Shown here: piece after piece, positions 37,905-45,840 of the stretch | Layout of the letters: each line of letters begins with the position of its first letter | Numbering within the stretch: position 1 is the first letter of the stretch | Origin: Lachnospiraceae bacterium OM04-12BH | Lineage (GTDB): Bacteria; Bacillota; Clostridia; Lachnospirales; Lachnospiraceae | NCBI GenBank assembly: GCA_003490145.1 | Contig: QULQ01000008.1 | Coordinates: 62,327-126,326, forward strand | DNA: 64,000 nt | Direction of reading: 5' to 3' | Translations under genes and position numbers: made by a program | Notes under the pieces: generated by a model | The model's database searches: none | What the model saw: the letters and a program-made list of their open reading frames with translations, nothing else | What the model was told of the DNA's origin: nothing

Positions 37905-39107
37905 ATGAGTGAAACCATAGTAACACTGAAAAAGGGAGAAGGCCGTACACTGAAAGCCGGTGGTATGTGGGTTTTTGATAATGAGATCGAAAGCATCATG
38001 GGACGTTTTGAAAATGGAAGCATCGTGACAGTACATGATTTTGACGGCTATCCTATGGGAAGAGGCTTTATCAACCAGAATTCCAAAATAAGGATCCGCC
38101 TGATGACCAGAAATGTAAATCAGGAAATTGACCGCGAATTCTTAAGGGACCGTGTCAGAATGGCATGGGAGTACCGCAAGAAGACTGTTAATACGGGAAG
38201 CTGCAGGGTGATTTTCGGAGAAGCAGATTTCCTACCGGGACTTGTGATCGACAAGTTTTCGGATGTGCTTGTAGTGGAATCCCTTGCGCTTGGCATTGAC
38301 CGTTTCAAGCTGGAGATCGTGGAGCTGTTAAAGGAAGAGCTTCTGAAGGATGGCATAAGGATCCGTGGTGTCTATGAGAGAAGTGATGCCAAGGTAAGGC
38401 TGAATGAAGGCATGGAGCGGGTGAAGGGCTTCCTTTCTGAAGAGTTTGATACCAATGTTGAGATCGTTGAGAATGGTGTGAAATATCTGGTAGATGTGAG
38501 GGACGGACAGAAGACAGGATTTTTCCTGGATCAGAAATATAACCGTCTGGCGATCCAGAAGCTGTGCAAGGATGCCAGAGTTCTGGATTGCTTTACCCAT
38601 ACAGGTTCCTTTGCCCTGAATGCGGCGATCGCTGGAGCAAAAGAGGTTACTGGTGTAGATGCATCGGAACTGGCAGTGGAACAGGCTGCGAAGAATGCAG
38701 CGCTGAATGGTGTACAGGACAGAGCGAAGTTCATCTGCAGGGATGTATTTGAACTGCTGCCGGAGCTTGAAAAGCAGGGAGAGAAGTATGATGTGGTGAT
38801 CCTGGATCCCCCAGCTTTCACCAAGTCCCGTAATTCTGTAAAGAATGCAATAAAGGGCTATCGTGAGATCAATCTCCGTGCCATGAAGCTGGTAAAGGAT
38901 GGCGGCTTCCTTGCTACCTGTTCCTGCTCCCATTTCATGACTTATGAGCTGTTTACAGAAACGATCGGGCAGGCGGCCCGTAACGTGCACAAGAGACTGC
39001 GCCAGGTGGAATTCCGGACACAGGCTCCGGATCATCCGATCCTCTGGGCGGCAGACGAGTCATACTATTTGAAATTCTACATTTTTCAGGTCGTCGATGA
39101 AAAATAA
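37905..39107 (+). CDS. RlmI-like 23S rRNA (cytosine-C5) methyltransferase
   Basis: A 400-aa SAM-dependent RNA methyltransferase with an N-terminal PUA domain (residues about 1-80) and a C-terminal Rossmann domain. Motif I lies in VLDCFTHTGSFALNAA, motif IV is ILDPPAFTKS, and the catalytic Cys is in ATCSCSHFM. This matches RlmI (YccW) that modifies C1962 of 23S rRNA in E. coli. GGAAGGGAG precedes the ATG. It is the last gene before the accessory region. Confidence 0.9.
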   Translation: MSETIVTLKKGEGRTLKAGGMWVFDNEIESIMGRFENGSIVTVHDFDGYPMGRGFINQNSKIRIRLMTRNVNQEIDREFLRDRVRMAWEYRKKTVNTGSCRVIFGEADFLPGLVIDKFSDVLVVESLALGIDRFKLEIVELLKEELLKDGIRIRGVYERSDAKVRLNEGMERVKGFLSEEFDTNVEIVENGVKYLVDVRDGQKTGFFLDQKYNRLAIQKLCKDARVLDCFTHTGSFALNAAIAGAKEVTGVDASELAVEQAAKNAALNGVQDRAKFICRDVFELLPELEKQGEKYDVVILDPPAFTKSRNSVKNAIKGYREINLRAMKLVKDGGFLATCSCSHFMTYELFTETIGQAARNVHKRLRQVEFRTQAPDHPILWAADESYYLKFYIFQVVDEK

Positions 39108-39193
39108 GGACTGGAAAGTGGCGGTTTGGCTACGGTATTGAGATTTTTTTTAAAAGGAAGCTATGATATTATTATCATGGAAGTAATGAACAG

Positions 39194-39226
39194 AGAGTGA
39201 TCGAGAAAATGCGGTTGCTCTTTTTT
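39194..39226 (+). terminator. Terminator at the edge of the accessory region
   Basis: AGAGTGATCG (39194-39203) pairs with CGGTTGCTCT (39212-39221) using some G-U pairs, followed by six T. It ends the rRNA methyltransferase transcript. A further eight-T run lies at 39144-39151. Confidence 0.65.
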
Positions 39227-39227
39227 A

Positions 39228-39255
39228 TTGTGAAGGGATTTACATATGTTATAAT
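39228..39255 (+). promoter_or_regulatory. Promoter at the head of the cassette region
   Basis: TTGTGA at 39228-39233 and TATAAT at 39250-39255 are 16 bp apart with a TGT extension of the -10. It lies right after a terminator and about 11 bp before the first intergenic repeat, so it could drive the first genes of the array. Confidence 0.6.
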
Positions 39256-39265
39256 AAAACAAATT

Positions 39266-39287
39266 AACAAATCGGAAATTGTGAGGG
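39266..39287 (+). repeat. Cassette-boundary repeat, right-half copy 1
   Basis: AACAAATCGGAAATTGTGAGGG matches the shared right-half core (ATCGGAAGTTGT plus purine-rich Shine-Dalgarno) found before several genes of the accessory region. It directly precedes the start codon at 39293. Confidence 0.6.
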
Positions 39288-39292
39288 TAATT

Positions 39293-39949
39293 ATGATAAA
39301 GTTTTTGAATGATATCAGGAATGTAGAAAAACCAATATCTAATAATAGAAAAATTATAAATACTATAGCTGTATTGTTACTTGGAATAGCTTTGGGGACT
39401 TTTTCAAAATTTTTGGATTTTCGTCAAGCTGAACTTCCCAGTGTGCTTATGGCAATAGATGGAGCATTAGATGTTCATAATTTCCTTGGACGTTTTGCAA
39501 TCTGGGTATTGATTGCACTGTGTATTTCTATTTATAGCAATTCTGCAATAAGAGCAAGCATTAATGTTTTTGCATTCTTTATTGGTATGGTTGCAAGTTA
39601 CTATTTGTATTCAAACTATATTGCAGGATTTTTTCCAAGAAGTTATGCGGTGATTTGGTTTGGATTTACAGCTGTTTCTCCATTATTGTCTTTTGCCTGC
39701 TGGTATGCAAGGGGGAAAAGCAAACTGGCACTTATACTATCGGCGCTGATTTTGGCAGTATTGTTCAATATGTGCTTTGTATATGGATGCTGGTATTTTA
39801 ATGCAAAATCTGTTTTAGAAGTGATAGTCTTTATTATTGGACTTATTGTTTTGAGGAGAGACACATTGAGGAGTTCTGCGCTAATGGGAACGATTAGTAT
39901 AGTTCTTGTAGTTTTACTTGATATGGTTATTCCATTTCATTTTGGATAA
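39293..39949 (+). CDS. Multi-pass membrane protein of unknown function
   Basis: A 218-aa protein with about six TM segments, including IINTIAVLLLGIALGTF near the N-terminus and TISIVLVVLLDMVIPF at the C-terminus. I do not assign a family with confidence. The start at 39293 follows GTGAGGG within the repeat; a longer in-frame start (39197) lies inside the upstream terminator. The gene is AT-rich compared with everything to its left, which marks the beginning of the accessory region. It is flanked by repeat copies at 39266 and 39953. Confidence 0.7.
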   Translation: MIKFLNDIRNVEKPISNNRKIINTIAVLLLGIALGTFSKFLDFRQAELPSVLMAIDGALDVHNFLGRFAIWVLIALCISIYSNSAIRASINVFAFFIGMVASYYLYSNYIAGFFPRSYAVIWFGFTAVSPLLSFACWYARGKSKLALILSALILAVLFNMCFVYGCWYFNAKSVLEVIVFIIGLIVLRRDTLRSSALMGTISIVLVVLLDMVIPFHFG

Positions 39950-39952
39950 ACA

Positions 39953-39990
39953 ACTTCAAGTTTGGAGAATTGAAAAAAACGGAATTTACC
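39953..39990 (+). repeat. Cassette-boundary repeat, full-length copy 2
   Basis: It begins ACTTCAAGTTTGGAGAATTG and ends ACGGAATTTACC, three bases after the preceding stop codon. It matches the full-length copies at 42089, 58166 and 61901 with scattered differences. Confidence 0.7.
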
Positions 39991-40009
39991 TATTAGGACA
40001 TATAAACTG

Positions 40010-40065
40010 TTGACAATAAAGCTCCTATATAGTATGTTTTTGGTAAACTACTATATAGGAGCTTT
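40010..40065 (+). promoter_or_regulatory. MarR-gene promoter with overlapping long inverted repeat operator
   Basis: TTGACA (40010-40015) and TATGTT (40033-40038) are 17 bp apart. A 17-bp perfect inverted repeat, AAAGCTCCTATATAGTA (40018-40034) and TACTATATAGGAGCTTT (40049-40065), covers the spacer, the -10 box and the start site; each arm holds the palindrome CTATATAG. The right arm also contains the AGGAG site of the MarR gene. This is the layout of an autoregulated MarR-family operon. Confidence 0.75.
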
Positions 40066-40068
40066 TGT

Positions 40069-40506
40069 ATGGAAATGAATGGAGGATTTCTTGTCACCAA
40101 AATAAAACAGCTTGGAGACCGGATTTTCGAGAAGATTCTCAGTGAAAAGAATATTGATGCGTTTAATGGAGCCCAGGGGCGTATTCTTTATGTGCTGTGG
40201 CAGGAGGATGGTATCTCAATCAGGTCACTCTCGACTAAATGCGGATTAGCGATAACATCTCTTACTACGATGCTGGAAAGAATGGAAAATCAAGGGCTGA
40301 TAAGCCGTGTTCAGTCTGAAACGGACAAAAGGAAAACACTCCTGTTTCTGACTGAGAAAGCACATACCTTAAAGGGCGAGTATGATTCTGTATCTGATGA
40401 GATGGGCAATATTTACTACAAAGGTTTTTCAAAGGAAGAAATTACCCGGTTTGAGGAATGCCTCGACCGCATCAGAAAGAATCTTGAGGAGTGGCAGAAG
40501 TCATGA
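40069..40506 (+). CDS. MarR family regulator of a radical SAM gene pair
   Basis: A 145-aa winged-helix regulator. The recognition region is ISIRSLSTKCGLAITSLTTMLERMENQGLI followed by the wing VQSETDKRKTLLFLT, given as family landmarks. Gene order MarR-radical SAM-radical SAM with 4-nt and 13-nt overlaps matches what genome annotation calls the radical SAM mobile pair system, of unknown function. It probably represses its own operon through the inverted repeat at 40018-40065. The start could be 40069 or 40075; AGGAG at 40058 favours the first. Confidence 0.88.
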   Translation: MEMNGGFLVTKIKQLGDRIFEKILSEKNIDAFNGAQGRILYVLWQEDGISIRSLSTKCGLAITSLTTMLERMENQGLISRVQSETDKRKTLLFLTEKAHTLKGEYDSVSDEMGNIYYKGFSKEEITRFEECLDRIRKNLEEWQKS

Positions 40507-41192
40507 GTATTTGTATCAAAGATCAGATTCAGAACATGAATATCGTCATTGGCTGCACAGTGGGGTGTGCATATTGCTATGCCCGCAACAACGTGAAACG
40601 CTGGCATATGATTGATGACTTCGCTGACCCTGAATTCTTTCCGGGTAAGCTCAAGATGATGGAAAAGAAACGTCCGCAGAACTTTCTTCTTACTGGGATG
40701 AGCGATCTCTCCGGATGGAAGCCGGAATGGAGAGACGAGGTATTTGCAAAGATCCGTGAAAATCCGCAGCATCAGTTCCTGTTCCTTACCAAGCGACCTG
40801 ATTTGCTGGATTTTGATACCGATCTGGAAAACGCATGGTTTGGCGTTACGGTGACGAGGAAAGCAGAACTGTGGCGTATCGACGCACTTCGGAAAAACGT
40901 CAGAGCAAAACATTACCATGTTAGCTTTGAGCCGTTATTCGACGATCCCGGCACAGTTGACCTTTCCGGAATCAATTGGATCGTTGTCGGCACCATGACC
41001 GGAGCTCAGAACAGGAAGATTCATACGGAGCCGGAATGGGCATGGTCTCTGGCGGACCAGGCACATAAGCTCGGCATTCCGGTGTTTATGAAGGAAGACC
41101 TTGTCCCTATCATAGGGGATGAAAATATGATTCAGGAAATGCCGGAAGAATTTAATAAAGTGTTAGAGGTACAGAAATCATGGAAGAAGTAA
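40503..41192 (+). CDS. Radical SAM protein, 'mobile pair' protein A type
   Basis: A 229-aa protein whose only clear motif is the iron-sulfur cluster site CTVGCAYCYAR near residue 20 (CX3CX2C), diagnostic for radical SAM enzymes. LFLTKRPDLL and YHVSFEPLFDD resemble DUF5131-like members. It starts in the ATGA overlap with the MarR gene. It would cleave SAM to a 5'-deoxyadenosyl radical; the substrate is unknown. The trio is GC-richer than its AT-rich neighbours, which suggests separate acquisition. Confidence 0.85.
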   Translation: MSICIKDQIQNMNIVIGCTVGCAYCYARNNVKRWHMIDDFADPEFFPGKLKMMEKKRPQNFLLTGMSDLSGWKPEWRDEVFAKIRENPQHQFLFLTKRPDLLDFDTDLENAWFGVTVTRKAELWRIDALRKNVRAKHYHVSFEPLFDDPGTVDLSGINWIVVGTMTGAQNRKIHTEPEWAWSLADQAHKLGIPVFMKEDLVPIIGDENMIQEMPEEFNKVLEVQKSWKK

Positions 41193-42088
41193 TAAATGGA
41201 ATCCTCATTCGTGAGGTGGAAACAAAGAACATCATGACTAAGTCTAGTCTGCCGGTAGGCGGTTACTCGGTCAATCCCTATGTGGGCTGTACACATGCCT
41301 GCAAGTATTGCTATGCTTCTTTTATGAAGCGCTTTACCGGGCACAAGGAGGAATGGGGCACTTTCCTTGATGTGAAGCATTGGCCGGAAATTAAAAATCC
41401 GAAGAAATATGCCGGACAGCGGGTGGTCATCGGTTCTGTGACAGATGGCTACAATCCACAGGAGGAGCAATTCGGGAATACCAGAAAACTTCTGGAGCAG
41501 CTGATCGGCAGTGACGCAGATATTCTGATCTGCACAAAGTCGGATCTTGTGGTACGGGATATTGATCTGCTGAAGAAGCTTGGACATGTAACCGTTTCAT
41601 GGTCGATCAACACACTGGATGAAAATTTCAAGAACGATATGGATTCTGCTTCGAGCATTGAGCGCCGTATCTCTGCTATGAAGCAGGTATATGAAGCAGG
41701 TATCCGTACAGTCTGTTTCGTATCCCCGGTATTCCCTGGTATCACGGACTTTGAAGCAATCTTTGAGCGGGTAAAGGATCAGTGCGATCTGTTCTGGCTC
41801 GAAAATCTCAATCTTCGAGGCGGTTTCAAAAAGACAATTATGGATTATATCGCCGGAAAATATCCTGATCTTGTACCACTTTACGACGAGATCTATAACA
41901 AGCATAACCGCAGCTATTTTGAAGCACTTGAAGTAAAAGCTGAGAAAATGGCTAAGAAGTATGATTGTGCTTTTGTGGATAATGAAATGCCTTATGGCAG
42001 AGTCCCGCAGGGGCATCCGGTGATCGTAGATTATTTCTATCATGAGGAAATCCGTGGGACAGAGAATACCGGAAAAAGAAATCGCTAA
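41180..42088 (+). CDS. Radical SAM protein, 'mobile pair' protein B type
   Basis: A 302-aa radical SAM enzyme of the SPL-like (spore photoproduct lyase-related) appearance, with cluster motif CTHACKYCYA near residue 36 and VVIGSVTDGYNPQEE and LLEQLIGSDADILICTKSD downstream. It overlaps protein A by 13 nt, so the two are translated together and may form a complex or act in sequence. Substrate and function are unknown. A full-length boundary repeat begins on the base after its stop codon. Confidence 0.85.
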   Translation: MEEVINGILIREVETKNIMTKSSLPVGGYSVNPYVGCTHACKYCYASFMKRFTGHKEEWGTFLDVKHWPEIKNPKKYAGQRVVIGSVTDGYNPQEEQFGNTRKLLEQLIGSDADILICTKSDLVVRDIDLLKKLGHVTVSWSINTLDENFKNDMDSASSIERRISAMKQVYEAGIRTVCFVSPVFPGITDFEAIFERVKDQCDLFWLENLNLRGGFKKTIMDYIAGKYPDLVPLYDEIYNKHNRSYFEALEVKAEKMAKKYDCAFVDNEMPYGRVPQGHPVIVDYFYHEEIRGTENTGKRNR

Positions 42089-42130
42089 CTTCCGGCTTGT
42101 AGAATTAAGAAAATCGTTGTTTATAGAGGT
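42089..42130 (+). repeat. Cassette-boundary repeat, full-length copy 3
   Basis: CTTCCGGCTTGTAGAATTAA and GAAAATCGTTGTTTATAGAGG form a copy directly after the stop codon of the radical SAM B gene. The GTAGAATTAAGAAAATCG core is identical to the copy at 58166. Confidence 0.75.
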
Positions 42131-42138
42131 AAATGCAA

Positions 42139-42591
42139 ATGGCAATTGAGTATAGAAAATTATGTGAAAAGGATCTGGATATATTCATTGAAATGAGAAT
42201 AAATCAGTTGAGAGAAGAGGGGGCTAAAGAGGATATTGATTTAAAACCAGCTTTACGGGATTATTATATACGCCATATGAAAGATGGTACATTTGTTTCG
42301 TGGATAGCAGTAGATGATGAAAAAATCATTGGTACAAGCGGAATGTCATTTGTAGAAAAACCACCATATTTCGGATGTCCCAGTGGAAAGATGGGGCTTT
42401 TATCCAGCATGTTTACAAATGCCGATTACAGACGGATGGGAATTGCAAAAGAACTTTTACATAGAGTTGTTAAAGAAGCCCAAAATTATGGCTGTGGTAC
42501 GATTCAAATTACAGCATCTGATATGGGAGTGAAATTATATACTGCATATGGATTTGTTCATAACGGTAATTTCATGCAATACAAACTTTAA
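42139..42591 (+). CDS. GNAT family N-acetyltransferase
   Basis: A 150-aa acetyl-CoA-dependent acyltransferase. Motif A is SSMFTNADYRRMGIAKELL with the Q/RxxGxG/A pyrophosphate loop (RRMGIA); the C-terminal beta-bulge is YTAYGFVHNG. The substrate (small amine, antibiotic or peptide) is not predictable. The ATG at 42139 is better spaced from GAGG in the boundary repeat than the ATG at 42133. Confidence 0.85.
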   Translation: MAIEYRKLCEKDLDIFIEMRINQLREEGAKEDIDLKPALRDYYIRHMKDGTFVSWIAVDDEKIIGTSGMSFVEKPPYFGCPSGKMGLLSSMFTNADYRRMGIAKELLHRVVKEAQNYGCGTIQITASDMGVKLYTAYGFVHNGNFMQYKL

Positions 42592-42600
42592 GGAGATCAT

Positions 42601-42762
42601 ATGAGTTTTACGATGTTATTGCTTCTCGCATACATAGTAATGGGTGTGGGAAGTTTTATCGCTTTTAAGCGAAAGCACAAAGCAATTGGTATAGCATTGC
42701 TGCTTGTAATAGTGCTTAGTGTCTTGATTTTGGGATACATGTGGATTCATTCGCCAATGTAA
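42601..42762 (+). CDS. Small two-TM membrane protein (53 aa)
   Basis: A short gene with AAGGAGA 5 nt before its ATG, ten bases after the GNAT stop. It encodes 53 residues with two hydrophobic helices (MLLLLAYIVMGVGSFIAF and IGIALLLVIVLSVLILGYMW) joined by a basic RKHK turn. No family is recognised. It ends just before a boundary repeat, so it probably shares a cassette with the GNAT gene. Confidence 0.65.
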   Translation: MSFTMLLLLAYIVMGVGSFIAFKRKHKAIGIALLLVIVLSVLILGYMWIHSPM

Positions 42763-42787
42763 CAATCGGAAGTTGTAGTAAAGGAGG
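42763..42787 (+). repeat. Cassette-boundary repeat, right-half copy 4
   Basis: CAATCGGAAGTTGTAGTAAA followed by GGAGG begins on the base after a stop codon and supplies the ribosome binding site of the next gene. ATCGGAAGTTGT is identical in the copies at 57156 and 59745. Confidence 0.75.
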
Positions 42788-42793
42788 TTTACA

Positions 42794-43171
42794 ATGGGGT
42801 TTTGGATTTTTATGTTGATTATGGATTTGCTTCTTCCATTTACGATGATTGGTTTTGGAAGATATTTTATGAAAAAGGCTCCCAAGGAAATAAATTCAGT
42901 ATTTGGATATCGGACTTCGATGTCTATGAAGAACAAAGACACATGGGAATTTGCTCATAAATATTGTGGTAAAGTCTGGTATGTCTGTGGAATGGTTATG
43001 TTGCCGATAACAGTAATCTTCATGCTTTTAGTGATTGGAAAAAATGAGGATTGTGTTGGGAGCATAGGAGGAATTATCTGTGGTGTTCAACTTATTCCTT
43101 TAATTGGGTCTATTCTCCCAACAGAAATAGCATTAAAAAAGAATTTTGATAAGAATGGAACAAGACGATAA
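42794..43171 (+). CDS. SdpI family membrane protein
   Basis: A 125-aa membrane protein with three to four TM segments. The family motif NSVFGYRTSMSMKNKDTWEFAHKY is split here as NSVFGYRTSMSMKN and DTWEFAHKY. SdpI of Bacillus gives immunity to the SdpC killing factor; the wider family is often of unknown role. No SdpC-like toxin gene is nearby, so an orphan immunity or stress role is possible. GGAGG from the repeat precedes the ATG. Confidence 0.8.
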   Translation: MGFWIFMLIMDLLLPFTMIGFGRYFMKKAPKEINSVFGYRTSMSMKNKDTWEFAHKYCGKVWYVCGMVMLPITVIFMLLVIGKNEDCVGSIGGIICGVQLIPLIGSILPTEIALKKNFDKNGTRR

Positions 43172-43192
43172 ATTCAAGTTTATGGAGAGTCG
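43172..43192 (+). repeat. Cassette-boundary repeat, left-half copy 5
   Basis: TTCAAGTTTATGGAGAGTCG follows a stop codon directly and resembles the left half (ATTCAAGTTTGTAG) of full-length copies. Confidence 0.5.
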
Positions 43193-43197
43193 CCGTT

Positions 43198-43623
43198 ATG
43201 ATTAGAGAATTTCAAAGGGATGATATAAATAAAGTTGCAGATATATGGTTGGATACAAATATAAAGGCACATAATTTTATCCCCGCCGAATACTGGAAAA
43301 GCAATTTCAAATCAGTAAAAGAAGCGTTGTTACTAGCAGAGGTTTATGTGTATGAGTATGATACAGAAATACAGGGTTTTATAGGGTTAAATGATGAATA
43401 TGTTGAGGGCATTTTTGTTTCTGGTGAAATGCAATCGCAGGGTATAGGTAAAATTCTGCTGAATTATGCAAAGGATAAAAGGAATAAGTTGCACTTGAAC
43501 GTATACCAAAAGAACGCACGGGCAATATCTTTTTATAAGAGAGAAGGATTTGAGATTCAGCATAGTGGCTTAGATGAGGCTACCGGAGAAAAAGATTATG
43601 TAATGACATGGCAACACAAATAG
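43198..43623 (+). CDS. GNAT family N-acetyltransferase
   Basis: A 141-aa acetyltransferase. The CoA loop is in SGEMQSQGIGKILLNYAK (QSQGIG), with NVYQKNARAISFYKREGFEI as the C-terminal part, typical of the YiaC/RimI-like small GNATs. It is unrelated in detail to the GNAT at 42139. It sits between boundary repeats as a single gene. The substrate is unknown. Confidence 0.87.
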   Translation: MIREFQRDDINKVADIWLDTNIKAHNFIPAEYWKSNFKSVKEALLLAEVYVYEYDTEIQGFIGLNDEYVEGIFVSGEMQSQGIGKILLNYAKDKRNKLHLNVYQKNARAISFYKREGFEIQHSGLDEATGEKDYVMTWQHK

Positions 43624-43659
43624 AAATTCCAGTAAGCTGGTGTGTTTAACCGAGAGACG

Positions 43660-43677
43660 AATTTGAATTTTTAGGAG
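43660..43677 (+). repeat. Possible cassette-boundary repeat, left-half copy 6
   Basis: AATTTGAATTTTTAGGAG resembles the left half of the repeat and carries the AGGAG of the next gene. It is preceded by a small CCAG/CTGG hairpin at 43629-43640. Confidence 0.4.
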
Positions 43678-43683
43678 AAAACG

Positions 43684-44646
43684 ATGAAGAAATGGACAAA
43701 AATATTGTTGATAATAGTTATAGTTATTTTACTTTTGTTTGTGGGAATGTCCTATTTTATAGGGACGCAAGTTTTCATGGGGTCTACTCAATTGGTTACT
43801 TGTGAAGATACTTCAAAAGTGAAAGATAGTTTTTGGGAAAGATATAATATGGATTATGATGTTTTCTGCAGTACATATACTATAGAAAAAGTTGAAATCA
43901 CTTCAACTTTTGATGAACATATGATACCGGCAGATTACATATATGCTCTTGGTGAAGAAGGAGATAAGAATAATCCAACAGTTATTTTAGTGCATGGTCT
44001 TGGTGGAAATCGTTATACCAATTATCCTTTAGCAGAAATGTTTTTGCAGAAAGGATATAATGTATTGACTTATGACCAGAGAAGTAGCAACGAAAATACA
44101 GCTCAATATACTACATTTGGATACTGGGAAAAATATGATTTGGTTGATTACATTGATTATGTCTATAGCCATGCACCGGAGCAAGTGATAGGAATATGGG
44201 GTACATCGTTTGGTGGAGCAACTGCAGGATTAGCAATGGGAGATAAGGATGTTGAAAACAAAGTGGATTTTCTGATTCTAGATTGTCCGGTTAGTGATAT
44301 GAAATGGATGGTAGAAGAAGAAATGAGAAAGATGGATATTGGATTGCCTATATCTTACATGACATTCTGTGGCAACATTATCAACAAAATGGAATTGGGA
44401 TTTAGTTATGATGATGCAAATGTATGTGACAAAATTGCAGATATTGAAATTCCGGTTTTGGTAATAAACAGTGAAGCAGATACATTAACCCCACAGTTTA
44501 TGGGACAAGAAATATATGATTCAATACAAAATGAAGAAATTAAAATGATTTGGACGGTAACTGATAGTGAACATACAGAAATGTGGTTAGATTACAACCA
44601 AGAATATCGAGAAAAGGTTCAAGAATTATTGAATTTTACTAAATAA
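43684..44646 (+). CDS. Membrane-anchored alpha/beta hydrolase
   Basis: A 320-aa protein with an N-terminal TM (ILLIIVIVILLLFVGMSYF) and an alpha/beta-hydrolase domain. The oxyanion stretch is LVHGLGGNRYTNYP, the nucleophile elbow GTSFGGA, the acid in NSEADTLTP and the His in DSEHTEMW. It would act outside or at the membrane on an ester or peptide. It resembles the BEM46-like serine hydrolases often found as single accessory genes. AGGAG precedes the ATG. Confidence 0.87.
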   Translation: MKKWTKILLIIVIVILLLFVGMSYFIGTQVFMGSTQLVTCEDTSKVKDSFWERYNMDYDVFCSTYTIEKVEITSTFDEHMIPADYIYALGEEGDKNNPTVILVHGLGGNRYTNYPLAEMFLQKGYNVLTYDQRSSNENTAQYTTFGYWEKYDLVDYIDYVYSHAPEQVIGIWGTSFGGATAGLAMGDKDVENKVDFLILDCPVSDMKWMVEEEMRKMDIGLPISYMTFCGNIINKMELGFSYDDANVCDKIADIEIPVLVINSEADTLTPQFMGQEIYDSIQNEEIKMIWTVTDSEHTEMWLDYNQEYREKVQELLNFTK

Positions 44647-44662
44647 TAGAAATAGGGAAAGT

Positions 44663-44700
44663 AAACTTTCAGTAATTCTGAGAGATGAAGTTGTATAGGT
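44663..44700 (+). repeat. Possible cassette-boundary repeat, copy 7
   Basis: AAACTTTCAGTAATTCTGAG and AGATGAAGTTGTATAGG carry inverted ends AACTT(T)CA and TGAAGTT and the right-half ending GAAGTTGTA-GG. Confidence 0.5.
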
Positions 44701-44707
44701 GATGAAA

Positions 44708-45289
44708 ATGAAAAAAGTAATCTTTGAAAAATCTATATTAAGTTGTGTGCTGATTTTTCTTATATGCTGTATCGCAAGAGTTGTAGAGTACTTTGGGATA
44801 AGAACAGACGAAACAATCCTAGCAGAGAATTTTATACATAAGGTTTTTGGCATAATTATTTTGGTGGTAATGCTTGTGTTATCAAAGCTTTCTTGGGATA
44901 GCATCGGATTTACAAAAACTAAGATTGTACAGAATGTCTTAAAAGGATTGGCGTTGGGAGTTTCCTGCTTTTCAATTGCTTATCTTGTAGAATGTGTTCT
45001 GCTGTATTGTATGAATGGGAATGTTCAGCTTTCTGTTTATACAAGTGGTTTTTCATTAAACGGTGAGGCGGTTAAGCAAACTGGAATTGGATTTATTCTA
45101 CTTTGTATTACTTTCAATCTTATAAATGTTTGGATGGAAGAGGGGATTTTTCGAGGACTTTTCTCTCGTCTGCTTGAAAATAGAATGAGTTTCAAAGGCA
45201 TAGTGTTTTTTATTGCCTTATTATTCGGAGTTTGGCATTGGGTTATGCCTATGAGAGACTATATAGAAGGCAACTCATGTAATATCTAA
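44708..45289 (+). pseudogene. CPBP intramembrane protease, C-terminally truncated
   Basis: A 193-aa polytopic membrane protein of the CPBP/Abi family (prenyl endopeptidase-like; often linked to bacteriocin self-immunity). The EEGIFRG motif and the second motif FGVWHW are present, but the last TM region and its conserved H/N residues are missing: after YIEGNS the frame reads CNI and stops. An unrelated coding remnant begins at the same point (45288). I infer that a deletion or recombination replaced the 3' end, so activity is doubtful. Confidence 0.65.
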
Positions 45290-45422
45290 CAACGAAGCTG
45301 ATAATTTGCAGATTATAAGAATATTAATAGGTCAGCTTATATCTTTTGTTTTAGTGATGAGTTTCTACAAAAAAGAGCGTAGCTGGGCAAAGGCTAGGTG
45401 GCTGGATTTAGAGCTTGGATAA
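45288..45422 (+). pseudogene. C-terminal remnant of an unidentified membrane protein
   Basis: An open frame without a start runs through this stretch. It encodes a TM-like segment (IIRILIGQLISFVLVMSFYK) and a basic tail ending WLDLELG before TAA. It is in a different frame from the CPBP gene it abuts, so the two are joined fragments of different genes. Confidence 0.5.
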
Positions 45423-45429
45423 TAAAAAA

Positions 45430-45465
45430 ATTTGAATTTGTAGAATTAGTAAATCTCGATTTTGG
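45430..45465 (+). repeat. Cassette-boundary repeat, full-length copy 8 (degenerate)
   Basis: TTTGAATTTGTAGAATTAGT then AAATCTCGATTTTGGG matches the full-length copies with several changes. It begins a few bases after the stop of the preceding remnant. Confidence 0.6.
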
Positions 45466-45521
45466 GAAATACAAGAATGTGTCTCATTATGGTTTTAATG
45501 CGGTTTGTAAGGAGAAACAAT

Positions 45522-45839
45522 ATGATTGGGTTTGTTATATGGTCACTTTTGGGAGTGTTTATAATTGGATTAGGAATAAAAGATATGTTTTCTAAGAATC
45601 CCGTTGGATTCTGGGCTAATACCGAAACAATAAAAGTAAAAGATGTTAAAGGTTACAATCGTGCGAGCGGACTATTGTTTATAATCTATGGAATCATTTT
45701 TGTTATATTAGGAATTCCACTGTTAGATGGTCAAAATACACCATACGTTCTGTTGTCGGTTATTGGTGTGATGGTGGAAACAATTGTAATTATGGCTGCT
45801 TATAGTTTAGTTATCGTTAAAAAGTATGAAGAGAAGTAA
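45522..45839 (+). CDS. DUF3784-like small membrane protein
   Basis: A 105-aa protein with three TM segments (IGFVIWSLLGVFIIGLGI, GLLFIIYGIIFVILGIP, LLSVIGVMVETIVIMAAYS). The segment VGFWANTETIKVKDVKGYNRA is typical of DUF3784/DUF6199-like small membrane proteins common in Firmicutes accessory DNA. Function is unknown. The ATG at 45522 follows TAAGGAG; in-frame ATGs further upstream are unsupported. Confidence 0.65.
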   Translation: MIGFVIWSLLGVFIIGLGIKDMFSKNPVGFWANTETIKVKDVKGYNRASGLLFIIYGIIFVILGIPLLDGQNTPYVLLSVIGVMVETIVIMAAYSLVIVKKYEEK

Positions 45840-45840
45840 A

